A stretch of DNA of 53,431 nt, from positions 1 through 53,431 of the forward strand of contig JAILKU010000158.1 in NCBI GenBank assembly GCA_024693505.1, in the 5' to 3' direction. Shown here piece by piece: positions 45,866 through 53,431 of this stretch. A model generated the notes under the pieces. The model ran no database searches. It saw nothing but the letters and a program-made list of their open reading frames with translations, and was not told where the DNA came from. Every line of letters starts with the position of its first letter. Position 1 is the stretch's first letter. The position numbers and the translations under genes were made by a program. The stretch is from Bacteroidaceae bacterium. Lineage in GTDB: Bacteria > Bacteroidota > Bacteroidia > Bacteroidales > Bacteroidaceae.

Positions 45866-48334
45866 TTAAGTGTAAACCAGCCATGCTGTGGCCCTTGTGG
45901 AAGCGCTGCTGGTAAAGCGAATCCATCGGCCTATGTGCCCGTCCGGCAGCTTCAGTGTGACTTTCCTGCCAGGCTTGACATGCTCTGTTCCATACAAGAG
46001 CCATGTGCCGTCGCCAGTGGAGTCTATTTCTATGGTAAAGTCAACGGGCTCCGTAGAGTGGTGACTCAGCGTAAGCGTCTTCCGGTCGTAATGGCTTATC
46101 AGATAGGGGTCGGAGGGCTTGCCGGCTACGACATCTGTTTCTGCCCACGGCCCTCCCTTGCCTTTCGGCTTGCCCAGCTGCCAAAGGTCGTCAATGGCCC
46201 CTGCCCATACTTGACATTTTCCATCCTTGGAGGTGATAAGGTGTGAAGTGGAAGAGGGCGGGGTGGCGTTTGCTGCAGAGCCGGTCATGACCAGAAGTCC
46301 GCGGTATGAGGCGTAATCGGATATCTGCAGGTTATGGGTACAGACAGGGCGTATTTTGGCATAGCCGTCGGCATTCTCGGCTGGCAGTTCATAGAATGTG
46401 CCGCCACAGTTGAACAGGTCGCGCTCCGTAGCTACCTCGCGGCAGATTCGTGTCTGACGCTGTGCCATAAGCCGTTCATAACTCGGGTCGCCTAGCGGTA
46501 ATCGCCAGCGGCGGCCTGAATCGTCAATTATCAGGTAGGAACCGTCATCAACCGTAATCACCTTTGATGGGATGGCCAGCTGTTTTTCTATCATGAGTGA
46601 GTCGGCAGGGCTTTCTTTTCGGGTCAGGTTCATGTCTCCGTCCATTTCGTAGTAGCCCGAGGATGCAGTCTTGCTGCCGTTCATTTCATGGGCTACTATA
46701 CCCAGGGCCTTGCGATCGTTGCCCAAGCAGTAGAGCAAACCGCCTTGCCATTTCTGCTCACCGCAATGGCTGAGTCCGCTGAACATGGAATCGGAGGGCT
46801 TGGGGTGAGCCGTTGAGGCATAGACGAATGTAATGGTCAGCGACTGGCAGTTGCAATCTGTTTTTGCACGAATCCACTCGCCGCTTATGCCGTTGAGACT
46901 CAGCATCCTTGAACTCTTGGCTGGGAGCTTTTTGGTGAAAGCTTTCTTCCATTTCCCGTCGCCCTTCCTGTCAACCTCAAAGGTCAGTATAATATCTTCG
47001 CTGCCGCCGTTTCCTACCCATGCAGTACGTTGCTTCCATCCTGCGAGCAGGAAGGGCTCAGAGACGGCCCCGGCCTCTACTTCATCGTTCTGCCATACCG
47101 AGCCGATAGCGTCTGTAGGGCCAAGATGCCGTATGGCCGCAGTATCTGCGAACCACAGGTTGGATTGCGACTGTCCCGGGCCTGCGATGCCGCCCTTGGC
47201 CTTGCGTTTGTTCAGGAACTCGCTCTTGGCCGAATCGTCACATCCGAATACCAGCCGGCCGTTCCAATAGCAGAAGTCGCCCACCACCTTCAGGTAGCTC
47301 GAGAGGGGTCTGATGCCTTTGCTGTTGCTGTATGCAAATGTATGCGGAAACTCCCAAAGCATGCCGTGCATCGTCATCAGGAAGCGGGGCGTCTCGTCTG
47401 CTGATACGTCTCGTATCCGCGGCCACTCTGTATTCCATCCATGAGCTCCGTCATAGCTGTTGCTGGCTTTGGGGAGGCGGAAGAAATGCCAGCCTGTGGA
47501 AGCATCGCGAGTAGCCAGAATCACAGAGCGATAATCCCATCCGACTGCCCAGATAGGGTCGCTTTCAGGATGGTCGTTGCCATAGATGCCTCCAGGACCT
47601 GTGACTTCTGTGAACTGATTGCGCCTGATCTGCTTCCATTCCCTTCCGTCATATTCAGCCAGAATGCCGGCCTTGATATGCGGATCTGTGTAGGCTTGCG
47701 GAGATTCTTCTCCGTTGTTCGAGAAGACATAGACGCCCTGACCGGAATAGAAACCCTTGCCGTGGACGCCTTCCAGCAATGCACTCTGGAGGTCTGGCTG
47801 CAGTTCTCTCCTGCGCATCTCGTTACCATCCATGAAGACGGTCTTCACGTTGAGACTGTCAGTACCCACATCATAGAACCCCTCTTCCATCGTGCCAATC
47901 CACAGCCGATGTGCCGGATCTGTAATGCTGCGGGCAATGCCCGTCAGCCTGCCTGGCATAACGGATGGAGGGATTGTGCGTACCCTGCCTGTAGAGTCAA
48001 TGGCGTAGGGGCCGATGAACAATTGCCGGCTTTCGCGGTGAATCATGCGGTTGGCCGGAGTGCCCCCGATGCTCTCCTCCCGGATTACCCGTTGCATGTC
48101 TGGAGTTATCTCATAGAGCTTGTCAGACGATCCAAAGGGCAGGTGAGGGCCGTACGTAATGGCCCACAGGCGGCCTGCCCAGGGTACTACTGCTCCCGTC
48201 CCACATTCAGACTCATTATTATAAAAGGCCAAACTGGGGTAGATGCCGCTGTACTGCTTCTGAGCCGGTAGGCCTGCCGAAAGCAGGAAAGCCACTATGA
48301 AAGCGTACCATCTGTTTGTCATTCGCTCCGTCAT
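45866..48334 (-). CDS. Secreted probable beta-propeller protein of unknown function
   Basis: 822 residues; signal peptide FIVAFLLSAGLPAQ. I do not recognise a named enzyme family. Repeated blade-like segments occur, such as GTGAVVPWAGRLWAITYG, QSALLEGVHGKGFY and RRNQFTEVTGPGGIYGND, many ending in W or Y strands, as in beta-propellers. Two similar C-terminal blocks have the pattern VGxP-SDPYLIS or VSEPFLLAGW followed by a beta domain with D-x-x-GDGxW (EVDRKGDGKWKK and EIDSTGDGTWLL), so the protein contains an internal duplication. Acidic and aromatic conservation looks enzyme-like, and its place directly before a GH92 suggests a role in glycan capture or cleavage. Start could be 48334 or the ATG at 48322; the former is 10 bp after the tex stop. 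Confidence 0.7.
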   Translation of the reverse strand: MTERMTNRWYAFIVAFLLSAGLPAQKQYSGIYPSLAFYNNESECGTGAVVPWAGRLWAITYGPHLPFGSSDKLYEITPDMQRVIREESIGGTPANRMIHRESRQLFIGPYAIDSTGRVRTIPPSVMPGRLTGIARSITDPAHRLWIGTMEEGFYDVGTDSLNVKTVFMDGNEMRRRELQPDLQSALLEGVHGKGFYSGQGVYVFSNNGEESPQAYTDPHIKAGILAEYDGREWKQIRRNQFTEVTGPGGIYGNDHPESDPIWAVGWDYRSVILATRDASTGWHFFRLPKASNSYDGAHGWNTEWPRIRDVSADETPRFLMTMHGMLWEFPHTFAYSNSKGIRPLSSYLKVVGDFCYWNGRLVFGCDDSAKSEFLNKRKAKGGIAGPGQSQSNLWFADTAAIRHLGPTDAIGSVWQNDEVEAGAVSEPFLLAGWKQRTAWVGNGGSEDIILTFEVDRKGDGKWKKAFTKKLPAKSSRMLSLNGISGEWIRAKTDCNCQSLTITFVYASTAHPKPSDSMFSGLSHCGEQKWQGGLLYCLGNDRKALGIVAHEMNGSKTASSGYYEMDGDMNLTRKESPADSLMIEKQLAIPSKVITVDDGSYLIIDDSGRRWRLPLGDPSYERLMAQRQTRICREVATERDLFNCGGTFYELPAENADGYAKIRPVCTHNLQISDYASYRGLLVMTGSAANATPPSSTSHLITSKDGKCQVWAGAIDDLWQLGKPKGKGGPWAETDVVAGKPSDPYLISHYDRKTLTLSHHSTEPVDFTIEIDSTGDGTWLLYGTEHVKPGRKVTLKLPDGHIGRWIRFTSSASTRATAWLVYT

Positions 48335-48344
48335 GGTTCTGTTC

Positions 48345-50468
48345 TCATAGTCCTTTCATACTCAATGAGATGCGTTCCCTTTGTAAATCTACTGCTATAA
48401 CCTTTACCATTACGTGCTGATGCAGGGAAACGACGGTTGTGGGGTCCTTGACATAGTGGTCGGAGAGTTGCGAAACGTGCACCAGCCCCTTTGTATGGAC
48501 GCCCACATCTACGAAGGCGCCGAAATTGGTGATGTTTGTCACGATGCCTGGCAGGACCTGTCCGGGCTGCAGGTCGGTAATCTCATGGACGTTAGGGTCG
48601 AAGGCGAACTGTTTCAGAGGGCCGCGAGGGTCACGACCTGGCTTCTCAAGCTCGGCCATGATATCCTTCAATGTGGGCAGCCCCACTTCGTTCGAAACAT
48701 ACTTCTGGATATCTATTTTCTCCCTTAGGGCCTTGTCGCTCAGCAACGCCGCTACGCTGCATCCGCTGTCGTGGGCCATCCGCTCCACCAATGCGTAGCG
48801 TTCGGGGTGGACGGCGCTGTTGTCCAATGGTTCGCTGCCGCCCTGGATGCGCAGGAAACCGGCACTCTGCTCGAAGGCCTTGGCTCCCAGACGCGGCACC
48901 TTCATAAGTTCGCGCCTCGAGCGGAAGGGCCCGTTTTGGGCGCGGTAGTTCACAATGTTCTGAGCCAGGGTAGGGCCTAACCCGCTGACGTAAGTCAGTA
49001 GCCAGGGACTGGCCGTATTGACGTTGACGCCCACTCGGTTCACGCATGAGATAACCGTCTGGTCGAGGCTTTTCTTCAAGGCTGCCTGGTTCACATCCTT
49101 CTGGTACTGCCCGACGCCGATGCTGCTGGGGTCTATCTTCACCAGTTCGGCCAGGGGATCCATCAGCCGGCGCCCGATGGAGACGGCACCCCGGACGGTG
49201 ACGTCCTCGTCAGGGAACTCCTGGCGTGCTATCTCGCTGGCGCTGTAGATGCTGGCACCGTCCTCGCTGACGCTATAGACCTCTACACCATCGGGCAGGT
49301 CCAGGTGCTCCACGAACTCCTCCGTTTCGCGACCTGCCGTTCCGTTGCCGATGGAGATGGCTTCTATGCGGTATTTCTCCAACAGTTTGCCTACGGCCAG
49401 CATAGCCTGTATGCGCTCGTTTTTCGGAGGGTGGGGGTAGATGACGGTATGGTGCAGCAGGTTGCCCTGTTCGTCCAGACAAACTACTTTACATCCCGTG
49501 CGGAAGCCCGGGTCGATACCCATTACACGCTTCTGCCCTAGCGGCGAGGCCATGAGCAGTTGCTCCAGGTTGCGCACGAAAATCTTGATGGCTTCCTCAT
49601 CGGCTTTCTGACGCGATAGCGCACCGAACTCGTTGCTGATGCTGGGTTCCAGGAGCCGTTTGTAGCCGTCCTCAACTGCCTGGCGCACCAACTCGGAAGC
49701 TTCATCCCTCCCCTTTACGAACATACGGCTCAGGCGCTCGATGGCCGACTCGTCATCGACGCTGATACTCACCCTGAGGATGCCTTCGGCTTCGCCTCTG
49801 CGCATTGCCAGCAGACGATGACTGCTGCAACGACTGAGCGGCTCCTTCCAGTCGAAGTAGTCGCGGAAGTTCTGGCCGTCGGCATCCTTTCCCTTGACGA
49901 CGTGACTGGCGATAACGGCGTGGTGGGCGAAGGTATAACGCAGGCTTTGTCGGGCCCGTTCGTTCTCGCTGACGCGTTCGGCTATGATGTCCTGTGCGCC
50001 TTGCAGCACCTGCTCTACGGTCTCAACTCCCTTTTCGGGATTCAGGTAGCGCATTGCCGCCTTTTGCAGGGGAGTGCCGTTCTGCGCCTGTATGATGTTG
50101 GCCATAGGTTCCAGTCCTGCTTCGCGGGCTACCTGGGCTCGGGTACGGCGCTTCTGCTTGTATGGCAGGTAGATGTCTTCTAGGGTTGTGGCGTCCCAGC
50201 ACGTTTCTATGCGCTGGCGCAGTTCGTCGGTGAGCTTGTCCTGTGATTCGATGGATTGCAGGATGAAGTCGCGTCGGTGCTGCAGTTCCGTCAGGGCATC
50301 CAGTTCGTTGGCCACAGCAGCCACTTCTACCTCGTTCATGCCGCCTGTTGCTTCCTTGCGGTAGCGGCTGATGAACGGAATGGTAGCTCCGTCTTCCAGT
50401 AACTCTATGGTATTCTCGACGTACTCTTCCTTCAGTCCGAGTTTGTTTGCTATTATGTTTGCTATCAT
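48345..50468 (-). CDS. tex: Tex-family nucleic-acid-binding protein
   Basis: 707 residues, usual Tex length, from ATG 50468, which gives the conserved MIANIIANKLGL start; open frame upstream of this is the wrong frame of the neighbouring gene. Domains: helical N-terminal region with FISRYRKEATGGMNE (about 33-47), a YqgF/RNase H-like domain starting MGIDPGFRTG at 316, helix-hairpin-helix region with LTYVSGLGPTLAQNIV, and a C-terminal S1 RNA-binding domain (GFGAF-type strand TNFGAFVDVGVHTKGLVHVS). A cytoplasmic transcription/RNA quality-control factor. It lies 14 bp after the oxidoreductase gene and 10 bp before the propeller gene, an unusual partner set. Confidence 0.95.
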   Translation of the reverse strand: MIANIIANKLGLKEEYVENTIELLEDGATIPFISRYRKEATGGMNEVEVAAVANELDALTELQHRRDFILQSIESQDKLTDELRQRIETCWDATTLEDIYLPYKQKRRTRAQVAREAGLEPMANIIQAQNGTPLQKAAMRYLNPEKGVETVEQVLQGAQDIIAERVSENERARQSLRYTFAHHAVIASHVVKGKDADGQNFRDYFDWKEPLSRCSSHRLLAMRRGEAEGILRVSISVDDESAIERLSRMFVKGRDEASELVRQAVEDGYKRLLEPSISNEFGALSRQKADEEAIKIFVRNLEQLLMASPLGQKRVMGIDPGFRTGCKVVCLDEQGNLLHHTVIYPHPPKNERIQAMLAVGKLLEKYRIEAISIGNGTAGRETEEFVEHLDLPDGVEVYSVSEDGASIYSASEIARQEFPDEDVTVRGAVSIGRRLMDPLAELVKIDPSSIGVGQYQKDVNQAALKKSLDQTVISCVNRVGVNVNTASPWLLTYVSGLGPTLAQNIVNYRAQNGPFRSRRELMKVPRLGAKAFEQSAGFLRIQGGSEPLDNSAVHPERYALVERMAHDSGCSVAALLSDKALREKIDIQKYVSNEVGLPTLKDIMAELEKPGRDPRGPLKQFAFDPNVHEITDLQPGQVLPGIVTNITNFGAFVDVGVHTKGLVHVSQLSDHYVKDPTTVVSLHQHVMVKVIAVDLQRERISLSMKGL

Positions 50469-50482
50469 ATCCACTCCTTGTT

Positions 50483-51454
50483 TTATTTTGTCTTCTCTAC
50501 AGCGATTGCTATTTCCAGGGCCGTGCGGCTCAGGTAGGGGATGTTCAGGCGGCTGGAGGCATGGTTGTCGGCCAGGGTTTGAAAGGCCTGGAACTCGTAG
50601 CTCAGGCGGTGAGGCCCCTCCGGAGCCTTGAAGACCTGGGGCGCCTCGCCGCGCAGGCAGAGAGTGAATTGCCGCATCGTGCTCACCGGTCCGTCCACCT
50701 GGATGTAGCCCTTTTCGCCCTGGATGATGCCGTGAGAGGGACCGTCGCAGTCCTTGGCACCCGTCAGCGAAGCTACGAAGGTGGGATATTGCAGCGTTAC
50801 CGTGCCGCTGGTGTCCACGCCGTTGTAACCCAGATTGCGGGTGAACTGCACGGTACGGGGCGGGCCGAACAGGGCGATGGTGAAGCAGAGGTTGTAGATG
50901 TTGATGTCCATCAGGGCGCCGCCTCCCTGCCCGGGGTCGAAGGCCGGAGTCATCACGCCCTGCAGGTAGCGGTCGTAGCGGCTGCTGTACTGCGAGTAGT
51001 TGCACTCTACAATCCTGACGGTGCCCAGCAGGGGCAGTTTGCTGCGGAGCTCCTCGAAGAGCGGCATGTAGAGCAGGCTGAAGGCGGGCAGGCAATAGAG
51101 TGTGCGCTCGATGGCCAGATCGTAGAGCGCCTCGGCTTCGGCCCTCGTCTGAGTGAGCGGTTTCTCCACGATGACGCTGCGTCCGGCCATCAGCGCCCGC
51201 CTGGCGTAGTCGTAATGGACGTGGTTGGCGTTGGCAATATAGACGAAGTCTGCCTCGGCCTCCTGCAGCATCCGCTCGTAGTCGGTATAGACGAATCCAT
51301 TGGGCGCGTAGGCCATGCAGAGGTCTATGGCGTGCTCCACACTCTTCTCACGGGCAAAGATGCCGGTCACCTCCACCGTGTCGCGGAAGTCCTGCCACAG
51401 CATCCTGAGCACCTCTTCCACAATCTTTCCTGTTCCTGCTATCGAAAGCTTCAT
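50483..51454 (-). CDS. Gfo/Idh/MocA-family oxidoreductase
   Basis: 323 residues from ATG 51454, which begins the NAD(P)-binding strand LSIAGTGKIVEEVL; 17 in-frame codons upstream lie in the promoter region. The catalytic lysine is in VEKPL, and the substrate domain includes GGGALMDINIYNLCF. The cofactor motif reads GTGKI. Family members oxidise or reduce sugars, inositols or dipyrrin-like compounds; the substrate here cannot be told. First gene of a four-gene minus-strand operon with a -7 box at 51494-51501, and divergent from the exported FAD oxidoreductase. Confidence 0.92.
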   Translation of the reverse strand: MKLSIAGTGKIVEEVLRMLWQDFRDTVEVTGIFAREKSVEHAIDLCMAYAPNGFVYTDYERMLQEAEADFVYIANANHVHYDYARRALMAGRSVIVEKPLTQTRAEAEALYDLAIERTLYCLPAFSLLYMPLFEELRSKLPLLGTVRIVECNYSQYSSRYDRYLQGVMTPAFDPGQGGGALMDINIYNLCFTIALFGPPRTVQFTRNLGYNGVDTSGTVTLQYPTFVASLTGAKDCDGPSHGIIQGEKGYIQVDGPVSTMRQFTLCLRGEAPQVFKAPEGPHRLSYEFQAFQTLADNHASSRLNIPYLSRTALEIAIAVEKTK

Positions 51455-51493
51455 TTTTTCCTTCGGTTTAGTCGATTCTGTACAATTCTGGTG

Positions 51494-51501
51494 CAAATAT
51501 A
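51494..51501 (-). promoter_or_regulatory. Bacteroidota -7 box for the oxidoreductase-tex operon
   Basis: Minus strand TATATTTG fits TAnnTTTG, 40 bp before the ATG at 51454. No exact TTTG is found at -33. Confidence 0.55.
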
Positions 51502-51545
51502 GCAATTTTTTTCTTTCCGTTCACACCGAGACCGGAAAAAGTTTG

Positions 51546-51553
51546 TATCTTTG
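51546..51553 (+). promoter_or_regulatory. Bacteroidota -7 box for the exported FAD oxidoreductase
   Basis: TATCTTTG fits TAnnTTTG, 67 bp before the ATG at 51620. No clear -33 TTTG. Its presence shows that the in-frame TTG at 51551 is inside the promoter and not a start. Confidence 0.55.
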
Positions 51554-51619
51554 TCCGTAGAATTCCCGGAAAACAGGAACCGAGAGAAGAAAAGTATAAT
51601 CGCCTTAACGCAAACAGCA

Positions 51620-53200
51620 ATGAAACGCACAACTCTATTCTGCCTTGCGCTCTGCCTGAGCCTGAGTCATACTATGGCGCAGGAGAGCTGGGAACCGCTC
51701 CCCAAGGAGAGCGAAGTCGATATCTGCATCTACGGCGCCACCTCCGCCGGCATCACAGCTGCCGTCGAGGCCCGCCGCCAGGGCCATAGCGTGCTCCTCA
51801 TCGAGCCCGGCGGCCGCATCGGAGGCCTTACCGCCGGCGGGCTGGGCGAGACGGATATAGGCAAGGTGGAAATCATACAGGGCCTCTCGCTCAACTTCTA
51901 CCGCAGGGTGGGACAGGTCTATGGTTCCGACCAGCCCGTCTTCCGTTTCGAGCCGAAGGTGGCGCTGAAGGTCTATCGCCAGATGCTCAACGAGGCAGGC
52001 GTCAAAGTGTATATGCATCGGCGTATGGCCGGTGTAAAGAAACGTGGCAACGAGATACAGAGTATCCTGCTGGAGAGAGCTTCAGAACGGATCGGCCAGA
52101 AGCGGGCGCGCGTAACTGCGAAGGTCTTTATCGACTGCTCCTACGAGGGCGACCTGATGGCCTGGGCAGGCGTTACCTATACCGTCGGGCGCGAGGGTGA
52201 CAAGGCCTATGGCGAGGAGTTCAATGGACTTCACATGAGAGAATATCATCAGTTCCCCGACGGCGTGGATCCCTACCGCGAGAAAGGCAATCCCCGCAGC
52301 GGACTTCTCTGGGGCATCCTGCCGGGCGAGATGGGTCAGAAGGGACAGGCCGACAAGCGCGTCCAGGCCTACAACTTCCGACTGACAGTCACCAACGACC
52401 CGCAGAACCGGATTCCCTTTACGCGCCCCGAGCGCTACGACTCTACCCGCTACGAGCTGCTCCTGCGCTGGAAGGAGGTGGAGCCCTGGCGGAGAGGCAT
52501 CAACGACTGCTTCGCCTGGAGCCTGATGCCGAACCACAAGACGGACGTCAACAACCGCGGCGCCCTCTCGACCGATATGATTGGCGAGAACTGGGACTAC
52601 CCTGAGGCGAACTACAAAAAGCGGCAGAAGATCTATCAGAAGCACGTCGATTACACCCTCGGACTCCTCTGGTTCGTGGCGTCCGACCCGCGCATCCCAG
52701 AGGCCGTGCGCCGCGAGATAGGGGAGTGGGGATGGCCACGCGACGAATACGAGGAGAACAACCACTTCACGCCGCAGCTCTACATCCGCGAGTCGCGACG
52801 GATGGTGGGACGCTACGTCATGACGCAGGCCAACTGCCAGCGCAAGGCCTCTGTTGATGATGCCGTCGGCTGGGCGGCCTATACGATGGACTCGCACAAC
52901 ACGGGCCGCTACGTCGTGAACGGTATGGTGAAGAACGAGGGCGATGTCGAGATTCCCATTCCCGGCAAGTACGACGTCTCCTACCGCAGCCTGACGCCGC
53001 AGGAGCAGGAGGCGCGCAACCTGCTCGTTCCCGTCTGCCTCTCCGCCTCGCACATCGCCTACGGCTCCATCCGCATGGAACCCGTCTTCATGGTGCTCGG
53101 TCAGTCGGCAGCCCTCGCCGCCTGCCAAGCCATCGAGCAGCACAACGGCTGCGTGCAGCAGGTGGATGCCGCTCAGGTTATGGCTCGCTTCCGCGAATAG
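51620..53200 (+). CDS. Exported FAD-dependent oxidoreductase
   Basis: 526 residues from ATG 51620, which starts a signal peptide (LFCLALCLSLSHTMAQ). The FAD-binding region follows directly: DICIYGATSAGITAAVEA and LLIEPGGRIGGLTAGG. Mid-protein words FIDCSYEGDLMAWAGV and C-terminal ASHIAYGSIRMEPVFMVLGQ are typical of the FAD-dependent oxidoreductase family (PF12831 type) found near polysaccharide genes in Bacteroidota. An FAD protein with an N-terminal export signal must either be exported folded or receive FAD outside; the signal has no twin arginine. The reaction is unknown. The gene is single, between a divergent promoter and the insertion sequence. Confidence 0.88.
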   Translation: MKRTTLFCLALCLSLSHTMAQESWEPLPKESEVDICIYGATSAGITAAVEARRQGHSVLLIEPGGRIGGLTAGGLGETDIGKVEIIQGLSLNFYRRVGQVYGSDQPVFRFEPKVALKVYRQMLNEAGVKVYMHRRMAGVKKRGNEIQSILLERASERIGQKRARVTAKVFIDCSYEGDLMAWAGVTYTVGREGDKAYGEEFNGLHMREYHQFPDGVDPYREKGNPRSGLLWGILPGEMGQKGQADKRVQAYNFRLTVTNDPQNRIPFTRPERYDSTRYELLLRWKEVEPWRRGINDCFAWSLMPNHKTDVNNRGALSTDMIGENWDYPEANYKKRQKIYQKHVDYTLGLLWFVASDPRIPEAVRREIGEWGWPRDEYEENNHFTPQLYIRESRRMVGRYVMTQANCQRKASVDDAVGWAAYTMDSHNTGRYVVNGMVKNEGDVEIPIPGKYDVSYRSLTPQEQEARNLLVPVCLSASHIAYGSIRMEPVFMVLGQSAALAACQAIEQHNGCVQQVDAAQVMARFRE

Positions 53201-53229
53201 CGGAGGACTTCAGGTGCACAGAACTGATA

Positions 53230-53242
53230 GGAAAAGTTTTCC
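53230..53242. other. Short perfect palindrome before the insertion sequence
   Basis: GGAAAA-G-TTTTCC lies 30 bp after the FAD oxidoreductase stop. It could be the 3' end of that transcript, but the stem is A/T-rich and no T-run follows outside it. Confidence 0.3.
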
Positions 53243-53259
53243 TCTGCCAGATAGTGACG

Positions 53260-53431
53260 TGTACTGAATAAGTTGACACTTTTGAAATTCAAAAAGTGTA
53301 TCAGTATGCGACAAAGAGGAGAAATGACAGATGAGAAACGACTTGCGATAATAGAAGAGTATCTTTCCTCAGGCAAGTCAAAAAATGCATTTGAGAAAGA
53401 AAAAGGTCTTTCTCATAAGTGTATTTCAAAT
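53260..53431 (+). mobile_element. Left end of an insertion sequence, probably IS3 family
   Basis: The sequence changes abruptly to low G+C at about 53260. TGTACTGAATAAGTTGACAC has the TG start and look of an IS3-type terminal repeat. A perfect 8-bp hairpin (ACACTTTT at 53276-53283 with AAAAGTGT at 53292-53299) follows, then a transposase start at 53306. The element runs off the window, so the right repeat and target duplication cannot be checked. Confidence 0.7.
53306..53431 (+). CDS. Transposase OrfA-like, N-terminal part
   Basis: 42 codons are visible and the frame is open at the window end. The translation MRQRGEMTDEKRLAIIEEYL continues with SSGKSKNAFEKEKGL, the first helices of a helix-turn-helix domain like that of IS3-type OrfA or related transposases, which recognise element ends. 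Codon use is A/T-rich, unlike the flanking chromosome. Family cannot be fixed from this part. Confidence 0.7.
   Translation, partial: MRQRGEMTDEKRLAIIEEYLSSGKSKNAFEKEKGLSHKCISN

Noticed and set aside
45855..46004. 50-residue N-terminal extension of the second GH92.
   Set aside because: It overlaps the 3' end of the propeller gene and would bury the signal peptide inside the protein.
50469..51095. N-terminal extension of Tex by 209 residues.
   Set aside because: It overlaps the oxidoreductase gene in another frame, is rich in Arg/Pro/His/Gln, and the conserved Tex start is at 50468.

Overview
The window looks like chromosomal DNA of a Bacteroidota bacterium of the order Bacteroidales, most likely a GC-rich Prevotellaceae. 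The evidence is as follows. Many carbohydrate-active enzymes carry signal peptides or lipoboxes. Promoters have the Bacteroidota form TTTG-N18-23-TAnnTTTG. Shine-Dalgarno sites are almost absent. Several secreted proteins end in a short glycine-rich tail of the kind common in Prevotella. The thrA / phosphomutase-like kinase / thrC operon is typical of the phylum. G+C is high by eye except in a few islands at 25.7-26.7 kb, in the 5' part of the serpin gene, and at the right edge.

Layout. 1-11495 (+): a run of plant- or host-glycan enzymes: GH2 beta-galactosidase (5' end cut by the window edge), GH28, GH97, an AXE1-type acetyl esterase and a GH31 with a PA14 insert, with an iron-sulfur L-serine dehydratase between the first two. 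11731-15207 (-): a GxGYxYP-family secreted protein and a COG2509 FAD protein. 15321-20274 (+): threonine operon (thrA, proposed homoserine kinase, thrC). 20325-22318 (-): trmO and a MATE exporter. 22579-35719 (+): an M60 metalloprotease and then, after a decayed low-GC island, a serpin, a GH106-type rhamnosidase, a GH92 mannosidase, a ROK sugar kinase and gmhA. 35.7-36.0 kb: a structured non-coding segment with two facing terminators. 36075-39538 (-): a flavodoxin lipoprotein and clpB. 39742-43426 (-): two secreted proteins. 43692-51454 (-): an operon of Gfo/Idh/MocA oxidoreductase, Tex, a probable beta-propeller protein and a second GH92. 51620-53200 (+): an exported FAD oxidoreductase. 53260-end: the left end of an insertion sequence.

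How it fits together: the enzyme blocks are consistent with depolymerising pectin side chains (GH28, GH2, GH97, esterase, GH106) and host N-glycan or mucin glycoprotein (two GH92, M60 protease). The serpin may protect against host or competitor serine proteases. No SusC/SusD pair or polysaccharide-utilisation regulator is present, so any such pair would lie outside the window.

The most unusual features are non-coding or small-scale: heptamer/octamer repeat arrays that begin at or soon after stop codons and reach into start codons; a perfect 30-bp inverted repeat flanking the GH97 gene; a 200-bp imperfect inverted repeat with an AT-rich centre between two decayed reading frames; a 22-bp CCCGGG tandem array; a candidate structured RNA at 35.8 kb; and a ClpB whose second Walker B aspartate reads as alanine. 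No complete new system can be claimed from sequence alone.
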